From Phytophthora quininea (taxonomy: Eukaryota > Oomycota > Peronosporomycetes > Peronosporales > Peronosporaceae): a DNA stretch of 64,000 nt. Positions 37,232-47,925 of this stretch are shown in pieces. The notes beneath the pieces were generated by a model. It was not told the origin of the DNA and searched no databases. It saw nothing but the letters and a program-made list of their open reading frames with translations. The first letter of the stretch is position 1; the number at the start of each line of letters is the position of its first letter. Where the stretch lies: assembly GCA_011947345.1 (NCBI GenBank), contig JAAVTG010000531.1:558001-622000 (forward strand), given 5' to 3'. Both the position numbers and the translations under genes were made by a program.

Positions 37232-38694
37232 ATGAGCGGCTACGACGGACGCACGCAGGGCAAGCGCATCCGCAGGCACCAGGCCGGCAACTCCAACGCC
37301 AAGGCGCGGTGGAGGTATCTGAGCGCCGACGTCACGGATGTGCTGGACAAGCCGGTGCCCAAGCTGCGGACAAGGGCGGCGCGCGGCAAGTCCACCGCCA
37401 AGACGGGCGCGGCCCCGAGCGCGACAACCGGCTACGACATTGACGGCGACGGCGTCGTGGACGTCCGCGAGATGCGTCTCGCCAAGTTCCTGGACGCGAT
37501 GCTGGTCGACCGGCGGAAAATGCCGGCGACGACGACAACGAAGGAGGTCCCGACAGCGCAATGACCGAGACCGAGCTGCTGGGTCTACGCCAGAGCGCTG
37601 GCCGACTGCTCATCGCGAAGGAGTTCGTCGAGCGCAACCACGAGCGGCTGTGGCGATACGGCTCCATTTTCACGGGCATGAGCGACGACGAGGCCGCCGA
37701 GTTCATCGCCCACCACAAAAACTTCAAGACGCTGGTGCCGTTCCTCGAGAGCACGGAGCGCAACCGCACGGTGCGTTCGTCCCATCAGATGCGCTCTTGC
37801 ATCCACGGCGACGTGGTAGCCGGTGGCACGCTGTCTCCTGCCAAGTCTTCCGAGCCGCAGCGCCAGACCTGGATCGAGACTTCGCGCAAGCTGCGCAGGC
37901 CATCGTTCACGAAGCACCCGCTGCCGGAGCTGCAGCCAAAGAAGGCGCCGCAGCATGATTTCAACCAGGTCGAGTCGTTGGGGACCGGTCTGGCGCATGT
38001 CGCGAGCAGTCCGGAGGTGCTCTCGAACGAGTACGGCGCCATCGATATCGACGGAGACGGCGTCGTGGATGAGGACGAAATGAAGCTGCATCTGCGACTG
38101 AAAGAGGCCGCGGTCAGTGCCAGCAACAACAAGGACGACGAGGCGAAGGCGCGCCAGCTGAAGCAGCTCGAGGGGCGCAAAATGATGGCGGCAGACTTCG
38201 TGCAGCGCAACGCGGGCCAGATGTGGCTGTACGATGCGAGCTTCCGGCACAAGTCCAACCAGCAGATCGTCGATGAGATCGCTAGTGGAGCCGGTTTTGC
38301 TGCCGAGTTCAATCGGCTACGCGCCAAGGAGCGCCTGATCAAGCTCACGTCGTCGAGTAGCGTTGCTGGGTGCATCGTGCAGCTGCCTCCGCCGGAGCTG
38401 CCCGCGGACCCGTGCAACGCGCTCGATTTCCGGCGCGTGAAGGACCGCTCCGAGCTGTTGATGGCGCGGCGAGAGCTGCTGAAGCCGTTGCAGCAGCGCC
38501 GGGGTATCGCCGCGAGCGGTGATGGCGGGGCGGTCCGCTTTCGTCCACGGGGAATCCGCGAGGAGCGCGGCGACTTGGGTCGATCGATGAGCGAGAGCTG
38601 CATCGGGTTGCCGCGGATCTACGAGATGCCGGTGCGGCTGGAGCCCACGACCAGCTTCTCGATGACTAAGTGGTTGCTAGACACGCCCAACTGA
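37232..38694 (+). CDS. EF-hand-like gene E, copy E1 (altered C terminus)
   Basis: Unnamed protein built from a duplicated module. Each module has a canonical calcium-loop-like motif (YDIDGDGVVDVREMRL; IDIDGDGVVDEDEMKL) followed about 40 residues later by a helix containing GRxLIAKEFVERNxxRLWxY or GRKMMAADFVQRNAGQMWLY. The reading passes from frame 2 to frame 1 at about 37550. An extra C in the C3 run at 37549-37551 would join them. Otherwise the second part would start at the overlapping ATG at 37561 (ATGA overlap). The C terminus SESCIGLPRIYEMPVRLEP is conserved, but after WLLD this copy ends TPN because the repeat arm stops at 38681. Calcium binding is inferred from the DxDGDG loops. Confidence 0.7.
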
Positions 38695-38832
38695 TTAGGT
38701 CTAATTTGATAACTTCAACGGCAAATTGTGCAGACCCTTTTGCCCATCATGAAAGATATTACTATCGACTAACCCCAAGTTGAATCGTGAAATGCAAGTA
38801 CCGGTACAAGGCTGACGCACCTGAACGCATCC
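38682..38832 (+). other. Unique junction sequence between E1 and PEPCK 2
   Basis: About 150 bp with no counterpart in the other copies. It replaces the native gene E 3' end and most of the PEPCK promoter. It supplies the stop of E1 and now forms the upstream region of PEPCK 2. Homology to the PEPCK 1/3 upstream region resumes at GAGCTTGTCCTTGG (38834). Confidence 0.7.
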
Positions 38833-38856
38833 CGAGCTTGTCCTTGGTCCAACAAG

Positions 38857-38873
38857 CCTCATTTCCCATTTGG
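38857..38873 (+). promoter_or_regulatory. Initiator element of PEPCK 2
   Basis: GCCTCATTTCCCATTTG matches the oomycete initiator consensus GCTCATTYYNCAWTTT except at one or two positions, and lies 55 bases before the ATG. The same element occurs at 43369-43385 for PEPCK 3 and on the minus strand near 36243-36259 for PEPCK 1. Confidence 0.6.
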
Positions 38874-38926
38874 CAGTGACCCGAGCAAGTCAAGCCTCTT
38901 CGTTCCAACACCTCCCAACACAAACC

Positions 38927-40531
38927 ATGGCGGCGACCCACGAGACCACGACGGCGGCCCTGAACATGGGCGCGCTGGGCATCCAGAACGACTGCAAGGT
39001 GTTCCACAACCTGACGTACGAGCAGCTCGCCGACCACGAGAAGCAGTTCAACGAGGGCTCGTTCGTGGCCAACGGCACGTTCGCCGTGGACACGGGCAAG
39101 TTCACGGGCCGCTCGCCCAAGGACAAGTTCATCGTCAAGCAGGCGCCGTCGCAGGACAACGTCTGGTGGGGCTCGATCAACCAGCCCACGACGCCCGAGG
39201 TCTTCGACGCGCTGTACGCCAAGGCCGCCAAGCACTTTAGCTCGGTGGACCGCATGTACGTGTTCGACGGCCACTGCGGCGTGAACGAGAAGTCGCGCCT
39301 CAAGGTGCGCGTGGTCACGGAGCTGGCGTGGCAGCACCACTTCGTGACCAACATGTTCATCCGGCCCGAGTTCGAGAGCGTGGCGCAGAACTTCGACGCC
39401 GACTTCACGGTCATCAACGCGTGCAACATCGTGGACGAGGACTGGCAGGCGCACGGCCTGCACTCGGAGGTGTTCGTCATCTTCAACATCGAGAAGCACA
39501 TGGCCATCATCGGCGGCACGTTCTACGGCGGCGAGATGAAGAAGGGCATCTTCTCGATGATGAACTACTACCTGCCGCTGAACGGCGTGATGGCCATGCA
39601 CGCGTCGGCCAACATCGGCAAGGCCGGCGACACGGCCATCTTCTTCGGGCTGTCGGGCACGGGTAAGACGACGCTGTCGGCCGACCCGAAGCGCGAGCTG
39701 ATCGGCGACGACGAGCACGGCTGGGACGACGAGGGCGTGTTCAACTTCGAGGGCGGCTGTTACGCCAAGACCATCGACCTGAGCAAGGAGAACGAGCCGG
39801 ACATCTTCAACGCCATCCGCCCCAACGCCATGCTGGAGAACGTCTGGATCGACGCCAGCAACGAGCCCGACTACTTCAACTCGAGCAAGACGGAGAACGG
39901 CCGCGTGTCGTACCCGATCTACCACATCCCGCACCACCAGCCCAACTCGCGCGGCAACCACCCGAACGCCGTCATCTTCCTCACGTGCGACGCGTACGGC
40001 GTGCTGCCGCCCGTGTCGAAGCTGTCGGCAGGCCAGGCGCAGTACCACTTCCTGTCGGGCTACACGGCCAAGGTGGCGGGCACGGAGCGCGGCATCACGG
40101 AGCCGCAGGCCACCTTCTCGACGTGCTTCGGCGCGGCCTTCATGACGCTGCACCCGACCCGGTACGCGGACCTGCTCAAGAAGAAGCTGCAGGAGCACAA
40201 CACGCACGTGTACCTGATCAACACGGGCTGGACGGGCGGCGTGTACGGCGTGGGCAAGCGCATGAAGCTGCCGTTCACGCGCAAGTGCGTGGACGCGGTG
40301 CTGGACGGCAGCATCAACGAGGCCACGTTCGTGAAGGACCCGCTGTTCGGCTTCGAGATCCCCACGGCGGTGGAGGGCGTGCCGTCGGAGATCCTGAACC
40401 CCAAGGACTCGTGGACCGACAAGGACGCGTTCGACGCCACGGCGCTCAAGCTGGCCAAGTCGTTCAAGGAGAACTTCAAGCAGTTCATCCTGCCGGGCAA
40501 CGACCTGTCGGTGTACGGCCCGAGCGTGTAA
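38927..40531 (+). CDS. pckA: ATP-dependent phosphoenolpyruvate carboxykinase, copy 2 (intact)
   Basis: 534-residue ATP-type PEPCK: oxaloacetate + ATP gives PEP + CO2 + ADP, the committing step of gluconeogenesis, cytosolic by lack of a leader. Motifs: [11 protein letters not shown] (substrate-binding Arg), [16 protein letters not shown]-loop [14 protein letters not shown], metal/kinase-2 block [35 protein letters not shown] and RPNAMLEN. Single exon with extreme G/C third-position bias, typical of high expression. It sits in the spacer of the inverted repeat and is convergent with gene E2. Only about 95 bp of native promoter remain. Its translation is identical to copy 3. Confidence 0.96.
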   Translation: MAATHETTTAALNMGALGIQNDCKVFHNLTYEQLADHEKQFNEGSFVANGTFAVDTGKFTGRSPKDKFIVKQAPSQDNVWWGSINQPTTPEVFDALYAKAAKHFSSVDRMYVFDGHCGVNEKSRLKVRVVTELAWQHHFVTNMFIRPEFESVAQNFDADFTVINACNIVDEDWQAHGLHSEVFVIFNIEKHMAIIGGTFYGGEMKKGIFSMMNYYLPLNGVMAMHASANIGKAGDTAIFFGLSGTGKTTLSADPKRELIGDDEHGWDDEGVFNFEGGCYAKTIDLSKENEPDIFNAIRPNAMLENVWIDASNEPDYFNSSKTENGRVSYPIYHIPHHQPNSRGNHPNAVIFLTCDAYGVLPPVSKLSAGQAQYHFLSGYTAKVAGTERGITEPQATFSTCFGAAFMTLHPTRYADLLKKKLQEHNTHVYLINTGWTGGVYGVGKRMKLPFTRKCVDAVLDGSINEATFVKDPLFGFEIPTAVEGVPSEILNPKDSWTDKDAFDATALKLAKSFKENFKQFILPGNDLSVYGPSV

Positions 40532-40811
40532 GCGGCGGCGTCGGCGGCTTTGGTGTCTGCGTCGGCAGGCGGTTAGTACAGTTGTGGAGTAGTTTGGTTG
40601 CACTGTTTTCCGTGCATGTAGTCTTGATAAACCCGAATTAAACAAAGGAAAACGAGAGCAGCGATTGATACAGCAGGAAGGTCCTTAAGCAATACGTTCA
40701 ACGGTGTGTGTTTTGGTCTGGAAATGGCAGGACTCCGTGCTGCAGGAGTTTTTGTTCTTGTTCGTTGGTTGCCACAGGAAGGCGACCCAAAGAGTTGAAG
40801 TTGAAGTGGGC

Positions 40812-42394
40812 TCAGATCTTGGCAGTGATTGGCTGGCGATAGCTACCGAAAGATCGTCGACAAGCAAAACAATATTCAGCTTGGTTTCCCTTCCAGCAAG
40901 CAACACACAGTCTACCTGGCACCAGGTTTATCGTCTCCAATACATCTAACAACCACTTAATCATCGAGAAGCTGGTCGTGGGCTCCAGCCGCACCGGCAT
41001 CTCGTAGATCTGTGGCAACCCGATGCAGCTCTCGCTCATCGATCGACCCAAGTCGCCGCGCTCCTCGCGGATTCCCCGTGGACGAAAGCGGACCGCCCCG
41101 CCATCACCGCTCGCGGCGATACCCCGGCGCTGCTGCAACGGCTTCAGCAGCTCTCGCCGCGCCATCAACAGCTCGGAGCGGTCCTTCACGCGCCGGAAAT
41201 CGAGCGCGTTGCACGGGTCCGCGGGCAGCTCCGGCGGAGGCAGCTGCACGATGCACCCAGCAACGCTACTCGACGACGTGAGCTTGATCAGGCGCTCCTT
41301 GGCGCGTAGCCGATTGAACTCGGCAGCAAAACCGGCTCCACTAGCGATCTCATCGACGATCTGCTGGTTGGACTTGTGCCGGAAGCTCGCATCGTACAGC
41401 CACATCTGGCCCGCGTTGCGCTGCACGAAGTCTGCCGCCATCATTTTGCGCCCCTCGAGCTGCTTCAGCTGGCGCGCCTTCGCCTCGTCGTCCTTGTTGT
41501 TGCTGGCACTGACCGCGGCCTCTTTCAGTCGCAGATGCAGCTTCATTTCGTCCTCATCCACGACGCCGTCTCCGTCGATATCGATGGCGCCGTACTCGTT
41601 CGAGAGCACCTCCGGACTGCTCGCGACATGCGCCAGACCGGTCCCCAACGACTCGACCTGGTTGAAATCATGCTGCGGCGCCTTCTTTGGCTGCAGCTCC
41701 GGCAGCGGGTGCTTCGTGAACGATGGCCTGCGCAGCTTGCGCGAAGTCTCGATCCAGGTCTGGCGCTGCGGCTCGGAAGACTTGGCAGGAGACAGCGTGC
41801 CACCGGCTACCACGTCGCCGTGGATGCAAGAGCGCATCTGATGGGACGAACGCACCGTGCGGTTGCGCTCCGTGCTCTCGAGGAACGGCACCAGCGTCTT
41901 GAAGTTTTTGTGGTGGGCGATGAACTCGGCGGCCTCGTCGTCGCTCATGCCCGTGAAAATGGAGCCGTATCGCCACAGCCGCTCGTGGTTGCGCTCGACG
42001 AACTCCTTCGCGATGAGCAGTCGGCCAGCGCTCTGGCGTAGACCCAGCAGCTCGGTCTCGGTCATTGCGCTGTCGGGACCTCCTTCGTTGTCGTCGTCGC
42101 CGGCATTTTCCGCCGGTCGACCAGCATCGCGTCCAGGAACTTGGCGAGACGCATCTCGCGGACGTCCACGACGCCGTCGCCGTCAATGTCGTAGCCGGTT
42201 GTCGCGCTCGGGGCCGCGCCCGTCTTGGCGGTGGACTTGCCGCGCGCCGCCCTTGTCCGCAGCTTGGGCACCGGCTTGTCCAGCACATCCGTGACGTCGG
42301 CGCTCAGATACCTCCACCGCGCCTTGGCGTTGGAGTTGCCGGCCTGGTGCCTGCGGATGCGCTTGCCCTGCGTGCGTCCGTCGTAGCCGCTCAT
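40812..42394 (-). CDS. EF-hand-like gene E, copy E2 (native C terminus)
   Basis: Near-identical to E1 through WLLD, with substitutions near the end (GLPQIYEM, FSMIKW). It then continues as VLETINLVPGRLC ... SYRQPITAKI to a stop at 40812, which I take as the ancestral ending. It carries the same frame change as E1, here at the run corresponding to 42075-42077, so the shift either predates the duplication or is a repeatable base-calling error. The start ATG at 42394 mirrors E1. It has two DxDGDG calcium-loop-like motifs. It is divergent from PEPCK 3 and convergent with PEPCK 2, whose 3' UTR it meets near 40812. Confidence 0.7.
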
Positions 42395-43439
42395 CAGCGC
42401 CCGTCCGTCGCTAGCGCTTGATGCGGCGTGAAGAAGCGGAAGCGCGCCGAGCAATCGAGCACCTCGTCTTCTTCATCGCATGAGCATGCAAAGTCGCTCG
42501 AAAATAGCTGCGCCGACATGCGCCGTCCTCAGAACGAACCTATCTTTTGTCGCAGCGGCCCCGACGCGGTGTCGGACACCGGAGCGCGGCGCTGCGTCGA
42601 CCGAAGCTTGCAAGCAGGCATGCAGGCAGGCAGGCTAGTTAGCAGCGCCGACCCGCCACCACCACCGCCGCCTGCACAAACCGTAGTCGGTCTTTCTGCT
42701 TGGTCTTTTGGTCGCACCTATTTGCTTTTGGTCTGGACGTTGAAGTGTTGGCGCGTCACAGGGCTGCTCTTTGTGCACGGGACGGGCCAGCGCGAAACAC
42801 GCGCCATGACAGGGAAACGTCACCGCGAACAGCTCCGGTAGGTATGGTGACGGAGCCCTCGTCTCCATGCAGCGCTTCCGCGGGGCCGCTGCGTTGATCA
42901 CCGCGGGCGTAAGTGTTCCCAAGACCAATGCGCCCTAGATGGTGCTACGTCGAGAGGTTCTGCGTCGAGACACGTGCGGCCCGGAGGAACGGAGACTTTG
43001 GCAACCGAGGCACTGCCGGACAGGAATTCATGGGTGGCTCCTTTTCACCGGCGCCAGTCTCGGTTAGGTATCGTTTAACAGTTGGTGCCCGGTCCTCGCA
43101 CGCAAAAGCGTCCACAAGTGCAACCAGACCGTATACTTAGCCGAGATTGTCTCTCCGCTCGACACCAGAGACGCGGCGCGACCGTTCGCCAAGCTGTCAC
43201 CGCCTACGGCGGCGCGTCACCGAGCGGCAGCCGCGGCAACGACCAAGCAGGAAATGCAGGGCAGGTGGCGCGAGCGCCAGGGTTTTCTTCTCGCCGGACG
43301 TTCGCCTTGCCCCCACCACCGCCTTGCACATGATCACGGCGTGCCAGAGCTTGTCCTTGGTCCAACAAGCCTCATTTCCCATTTGGCAGTGACCCGAGCA
43401 AGTCAAGCCTCTTCGTTCCAACACCTCCCAACACAAACC
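42395..43439. promoter_or_regulatory. Divergent promoter region of gene E2 and PEPCK 3
   Basis: Duplicate of 36191-37231 in opposite orientation. It differs by an extra GGCGGC unit near 42665-42672 and by G4 instead of G5 near 42560. The PEPCK initiator-like element GCCTCATTTCCCATTTG is at 43369-43385. No ORF is supported inside. Confidence 0.5.
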
Positions 43440-45044
43440 ATGGCGGCGACCCACGAGACCACGACGGCGGCCCTGAACATGGGCGCGCTGGGCATCCAGA
43501 ACGACTGCAAGGTGTTCCACAACCTGACGTACGAGCAGCTCGCCGACCACGAGAAGCAGTTCAACGAGGGCTCGTTCGTGGCCAACGGCACGTTCGCCGT
43601 GGACACGGGCAAGTTCACGGGCCGCTCGCCCAAGGACAAGTTCATCGTCAAGCAGGCGCCGTCGCAGGACAACGTCTGGTGGGGCTCGATCAACCAGCCC
43701 ACGACGCCCGAGGTCTTCGACGCGCTGTACGCCAAGGCCGCCAAGCACTTTAGCTCGGTGGACCGCATGTACGTGTTCGACGGCCACTGCGGCGTGAACG
43801 AGAAGTCGCGCCTCAAGGTGCGCGTGGTCACGGAGCTGGCGTGGCAGCACCACTTCGTGACCAACATGTTCATCCGGCCCGAGTTCGAGAGCGTGGCGCA
43901 GAACTTCGACGCCGACTTCACGGTCATCAACGCGTGCAACATCGTGGACGAGGACTGGCAGGCGCACGGCCTGCACTCGGAGGTGTTCGTCATCTTCAAC
44001 ATCGAGAAGCACATGGCCATCATCGGCGGCACGTTCTACGGCGGCGAGATGAAGAAGGGCATCTTCTCGATGATGAACTACTACCTGCCGCTGAACGGCG
44101 TGATGGCCATGCACGCGTCGGCCAACATCGGCAAGGCCGGCGACACGGCCATCTTCTTCGGGCTGTCGGGCACGGGTAAGACGACGCTGTCGGCCGACCC
44201 GAAGCGCGAGCTGATCGGCGACGACGAGCACGGCTGGGACGACGAGGGCGTGTTCAACTTCGAGGGCGGCTGTTACGCCAAGACCATCGACCTGAGCAAG
44301 GAGAACGAGCCGGACATCTTCAACGCCATCCGCCCCAACGCCATGCTGGAGAACGTCTGGATCGACGCCAGCAACGAGCCCGACTACTTCAACTCGAGCA
44401 AGACGGAGAACGGCCGCGTGTCGTACCCGATCTACCACATCCCGCACCACCAGCCCAACTCGCGCGGCAACCACCCGAACGCCGTCATCTTCCTCACGTG
44501 CGACGCGTACGGCGTGCTGCCGCCCGTGTCGAAGCTGTCGGCAGGCCAGGCGCAGTACCACTTCCTGTCGGGCTACACGGCCAAGGTGGCGGGCACGGAG
44601 CGCGGCATCACGGAGCCGCAGGCCACCTTCTCGACGTGCTTCGGCGCGGCCTTCATGACGCTGCACCCGACCCGGTACGCGGACCTGCTCAAGAAGAAGC
44701 TGCAGGAGCACAACACGCACGTGTACCTGATCAACACGGGCTGGACGGGCGGCGTGTACGGCGTGGGCAAGCGCATGAAGCTGCCGTTCACGCGCAAGTG
44801 CGTGGACGCGGTGCTGGACGGCAGCATCAACGAGGCCACGTTCGTGAAGGACCCGCTGTTCGGCTTCGAGATCCCCACGGCGGTGGAGGGCGTGCCGTCG
44901 GAGATCCTGAACCCCAAGGACTCGTGGACCGACAAGGACGCGTTCGACGCCACGGCGCTCAAGCTGGCCAAGTCGTTCAAGGAGAACTTCAAGCAGTTCA
45001 TCCTGCCGGGCAACGACCTGTCGGTGTACGGCCCGAGCGTGTAA
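43440..45044 (+). CDS. pckA: ATP-dependent phosphoenolpyruvate carboxykinase, copy 3 (intact)
   Basis: Same 534-residue enzyme as copy 2, with identical translation and no visible nucleotide difference in the coding region. It shares the T in GGGTAAGACGAC of the P-loop codons, where copy 1 has C. Unlike copy 2 it keeps the full ~1-kb upstream region shared with copy 1, so its regulation is more likely ancestral. Downstream 45045-45374 is the PEPCK 3' flank. Together with malate synthase it supports gluconeogenic growth on lipids. Confidence 0.96.
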   Translation: MAATHETTTAALNMGALGIQNDCKVFHNLTYEQLADHEKQFNEGSFVANGTFAVDTGKFTGRSPKDKFIVKQAPSQDNVWWGSINQPTTPEVFDALYAKAAKHFSSVDRMYVFDGHCGVNEKSRLKVRVVTELAWQHHFVTNMFIRPEFESVAQNFDADFTVINACNIVDEDWQAHGLHSEVFVIFNIEKHMAIIGGTFYGGEMKKGIFSMMNYYLPLNGVMAMHASANIGKAGDTAIFFGLSGTGKTTLSADPKRELIGDDEHGWDDEGVFNFEGGCYAKTIDLSKENEPDIFNAIRPNAMLENVWIDASNEPDYFNSSKTENGRVSYPIYHIPHHQPNSRGNHPNAVIFLTCDAYGVLPPVSKLSAGQAQYHFLSGYTAKVAGTERGITEPQATFSTCFGAAFMTLHPTRYADLLKKKLQEHNTHVYLINTGWTGGVYGVGKRMKLPFTRKCVDAVLDGSINEATFVKDPLFGFEIPTAVEGVPSEILNPKDSWTDKDAFDATALKLAKSFKENFKQFILPGNDLSVYGPSV

Positions 45045-45410
45045 GCGGCGGCGTCGGCGGCTTTGGTGTCTGCGTCGGCAGGCGGTTAGTACAGTTGTGG
45101 AGTAGTTTGGTTGCACTGTTTTCCGTGCATGTAGTCTTGATAAACCCGAATTAAACAAAGGAAAACGAGAGCAGCGATTGATACAGCAGGAAGGTCCTTA
45201 AGCAATACGTTCAACGGTGTGTGTTTTGGTCTGGAAATGGCAGGACTCCGTGCTGCAGGAGTTTTGTTCCTGTTCGTTGGTTGCCACAGGAAGGCGACCC
45301 AAAGAGTTGAAGTTGAAGTGGGCTCAGATCTTGGCAGTGATTGGCTGGCGATAGCTATCGAAAGATCGTTGACACAGCACAACCTCGGCCTTTAGCAAAG
45401 CAATTCGCAT

Positions 45411-45506
45411 TGGTTTCCCTTACGGCAAGAACAATGTGCTTGCAGTAGGTTTATACTATCCACTACGACTGCTAACAGACACTTGAATATCAAGAAGCCG
45501 GGCTCC
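45411..45506 (-). pseudogene. Degenerate 3'-end remnant of gene E (right outer remnant)
   Basis: TGGTTTCCCTTACGGCAAGA through AAGCCGGGCTCC aligns, with many substitutions and small gaps, to the gene E2 tail at about 40890-40990 (TGGTTTCCCTTCCAGCAAGC ... GGTCGTGGGCTCC). It is clearly older than the left remnant at 34088 and cannot code. It marks where a further gene E copy once adjoined PEPCK 3. Confidence 0.6.
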
Positions 45507-45613
45507 ATGGAAGAAACGGTTTAGCTACCAACTTTCGCACCTCACACGAAGTTTGCTTGGACGGGATGCTGCTACATATTTACGGCTCACTCTTTTGTTG
45601 AAAGAAGACGGGG

Positions 45614-46138
45614 CTAGTACGCATCGCTATCGTCACTCCCGAATATCGAGGCTGCTTTATCACCACCTCCTTCGGTCTGTGCTGTTTGGTCATAGCTGCC
45701 GTCCACTTCATCCCTTCGGTTTTGAGCCGTTGGCTTCTTTTCGTCGTCCAGACTAGACGCATATTCTGCAAATTGAAGTTTCTCTGCTTGCTTCTCATCC
45801 TCTTCCCATGCTTGCTGCGCGTCCCCAGCTCCTTTTTCTTCATCCGAAGATATGTCGATCACTTCACCGCCTAATTGTCCGTGCACTGCGATCATGTCAT
45901 TATCTCGCACTGCTTGGATGCTCTGCGTCGCCAACAGGGGCAGCCCATCGAGTCGCAACTCCAGGCCCTGAGCACACCGACTCTGCAGCCCAAACTCCCA
46001 CTGCAGGAAATACGCCAGGTCGCCCACTAGCTCCACCTCGTGAGGGATCAAGTACCAGCAAGACGAGAAGCCTCGCTGGCGTCGTACAAAGCGCCCCAGT
46101 GCCTCTGCAAACTCCAAACGAACGCGGCAGTGGGCCAT
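45614..46138 (-). CDS. Truncated coilin-like protein (coilin N-terminal domain only)
   Basis: 174-residue ORF starting MAHCRVRLEFAEALGRFV. Its first ~95 residues parallel the coilin at 32462: RRQRGFSSCWYLIPHEVELV against RRRGFSSCWYLISRDVKLVG, LELRLDGLPLLATQSI, then VRDNDMIAVHG. After this the sequence is an acidic/Gln tail ending GSDDSDAY. There is no Ser tract and no Tudor-like domain. It points inward toward the PEPCK array, as the other coilin does from the left, so the two are mirror-image partners of an older duplication. Whether it is functional is unknown; the frame is open and the ATG good. Confidence 0.75.
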   Translation of the reverse strand: MAHCRVRLEFAEALGRFVRRQRGFSSCWYLIPHEVELVGDLAYFLQWEFGLQSRCAQGLELRLDGLPLLATQSIQAVRDNDMIAVHGQLGGEVIDISSDEEKGAGDAQQAWEEDEKQAEKLQFAEYASSLDDEKKPTAQNRRDEVDGSYDQTAQTEGGGDKAASIFGSDDSDAY

Positions 46139-46305
46139 TTACGTTTTCGATGAAAGAAGGTGACAAATAGCCCGCCAGACCAAAAAATGTCCACAGCAGT
46201 GTTGAAGTTGCAGGCTAATTGTCCGCGTCCAATTCCATTGGCCAAAAATACGAAATATAATTTAGTTTTTGACGAATCCGACTTGATTGTCACATTTGAC
46301 CAGCA

Positions 46306-47747
46306 ATGGCGCTCATCGAGGAGGTGGAACCGACTCGCAGCGCTCTCTTGAGCTGCTGGTGGCGCTGGACGCTAATACACTTGAGAACCTACGTGACAAA
46401 CTACTGGATTGCCCCACAGAGACCCCCAACGAGCTGAAGACCGTGCAGAAGCTGGCGGAATCGCTGCCAATCGATGACACAGAGCTCCAGACACATCTGC
46501 CAGGCCTCATTCGCACCGTTAAATCGCTTTGCCGCCTGGTTATCAAGTATATCAGTGTTGCGATGATGAGTACAGATAATACCGCAGCTCTGATCGTACT
46601 GGACGACAATCTGCTGCCTTTGATGAGCGTGTTGAGGGCTCTTACGAAGAGTTTGCAACGACGCGAGCTTCATAGTGAAGTGTATAGTGACAAGGAGTTA
46701 TTGATGTGGCTGCCGTTCATGCTGGCGGCCTGCTGTTTCGTGGAAGGCGGAGAGCTACCAGGTGCCGACTTGATGCAGAGTGTAACGATCGCTGGAGAGA
46801 TCTTGGATGGGTGCTCGGCGTTGTTGCGGATTGAACGGGAACAAGTATTCGCGAAATATGTTGGCCAAATCGTGGCACTGTGTTCCCAGGATGTTGAGAA
46901 GGACGAGTGGGTGTCTGCCAAGTCGATTAACAAGAAGGTGATGCTGTATGTAGCGGAGAAGGTGTCGTTCCCACACTTGGGTGGTGATCTACTGGGCCGC
47001 ATTTTGGCACTAACGTTCCCGCTGGTGGACGATCTGACCGATACCACTCAGCTCATTGGTGCACGCTTACTTCGGCATATTACACACAATGTGACTCCTA
47101 CGGAGCTGCGATGGTACTCAGACGTCTTGATGGAGGTGCTGAACACAGCTATTGTAACCCGAAAGCCAACCACACTCGACACGCTGCTCGACTGTCTCGT
47201 GGAGTCTCTGGATAAGGTGTCTCCTCCAGGTGAATTGAAGCACTACGAACGGTTCATACCGCGGTTGCTTCGCGACACTAGTCTCTGCAGCGAAGTCGCT
47301 GTTCGAGTGATCTTCGTCCGCCATCTGCGAGTAATCGTGGGCCGGATTGGTGCCCCGAAGAGCCTCGCTGTCATCCGCTATCTGCAACCTTTGTTGAAAG
47401 TGCTGATCGCGAGCTTCGAGAGCATCAACGTGGAGCTCTTGATGGAAACGCTCGAGGCATTGCGCGTCACTATTCTATCGGCGTGGCCACGCATTGCTAC
47501 ACACACGGAGCAGATCCTGGTCGGAGTGTTACGTGCAGTGGCGTTCTGCGAGATCTTTGAAGACGGCGCCAGCTACACCCCGTCCTCCAAAGAGAAGGAA
47601 CAGCTCCTCGGTCTCAGCGAGGACGTTCTAGGATTGTTGCATCAGGTCGATTCCAACGTCGCCGGTATGCTAGCAACTGTGAGTCATCAAATTCCAAAGC
47701 TCACACCTTTTTGTAGTCAACTGGTTGACAAATGGATAACCTCATAA
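46306..47747 (+). CDS. TTI2 (TELO2-interacting protein 2)-like protein
   Basis: Helical-repeat subunit of the TTT (TELO2-TTI1-TTI2) co-chaperone that matures PIKK kinases such as TOR, ATM and ATR. Recognisable TTI2 features are the tract FPLVDDLTDTTQLIGARLLR with HITHNVTPTELRWYSDVLM, the VLLCLLD-like DTLLDCLVESLDKVSPPG, and the C-terminal ETLEALRVTILSAWPRIATH. The ATG at 46306 (MALIEEVEPTRSAL) is one frame off from the main ORF; one base missing near 46349 (CTCTTGAG) would join them. A CCAAT-type ATTGG lies at 46239. It is divergent from the truncated coilin-like gene. Confidence 0.75.
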
Positions 47748-47925
47748 ACCAAAACGTCCTCGAGGACACAGTTAATCCAACTTTTTCTATGCCATGAATT
47801 ACAAATCCAAATAAAAGCATCTATTTCTATATTTAATTCTCTCAAAGCTAAACTTAGATCGCGTATCAAAAAGCTGCGCGCGAACTCTTGGTGCTTCTGC
47901 GTGTGCTCCTGCGCCCGCCAGCAGC

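Larger units (their letters stand above)
34259..38681. repeat. Left arm of ~4.4-kb inverted repeat (PEPCK 1 + gene E1)
   Basis: This 4,423-bp segment is the near-identical reverse complement of 40945-45374 (4,430 bp). The 7-bp length difference is explained exactly by three visible indels: a 2-base loss in PEPCK 1 near 35810, a 6-base (GGC)2 loss near 36965, and one extra G near 37070. It contains PEPCK 1 (-), the shared promoter region, and gene E1 (+). It ends at 38681 inside the last codons of gene E. Confidence 0.9.
40945..45374. repeat. Right arm of ~4.4-kb inverted repeat (gene E2 + PEPCK 3)
   Basis: Reverse-complement partner of 34259-38681. The arms are separated by a 2.26-kb spacer that holds PEPCK 2 and its 3' UTR. 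The PEPCK 2 downstream region (40532-40944) is itself a direct repeat of that of PEPCK 3 (45045-45374), so the locus combines direct and inverted copies. Beyond 45374 similarity to the PEPCK 2-E2 junction continues but is much weaker. Confidence 0.9.

Noticed and set aside
34474..45158. Very long open frames antisense to all three PEPCK genes (447-653 codons)
   Set aside because: They arise from the extreme G/C third-position bias of the PEPCK sense frame. Their translations are His/Arg/Val/Leu-rich with no domain, and they occur identically in each copy.
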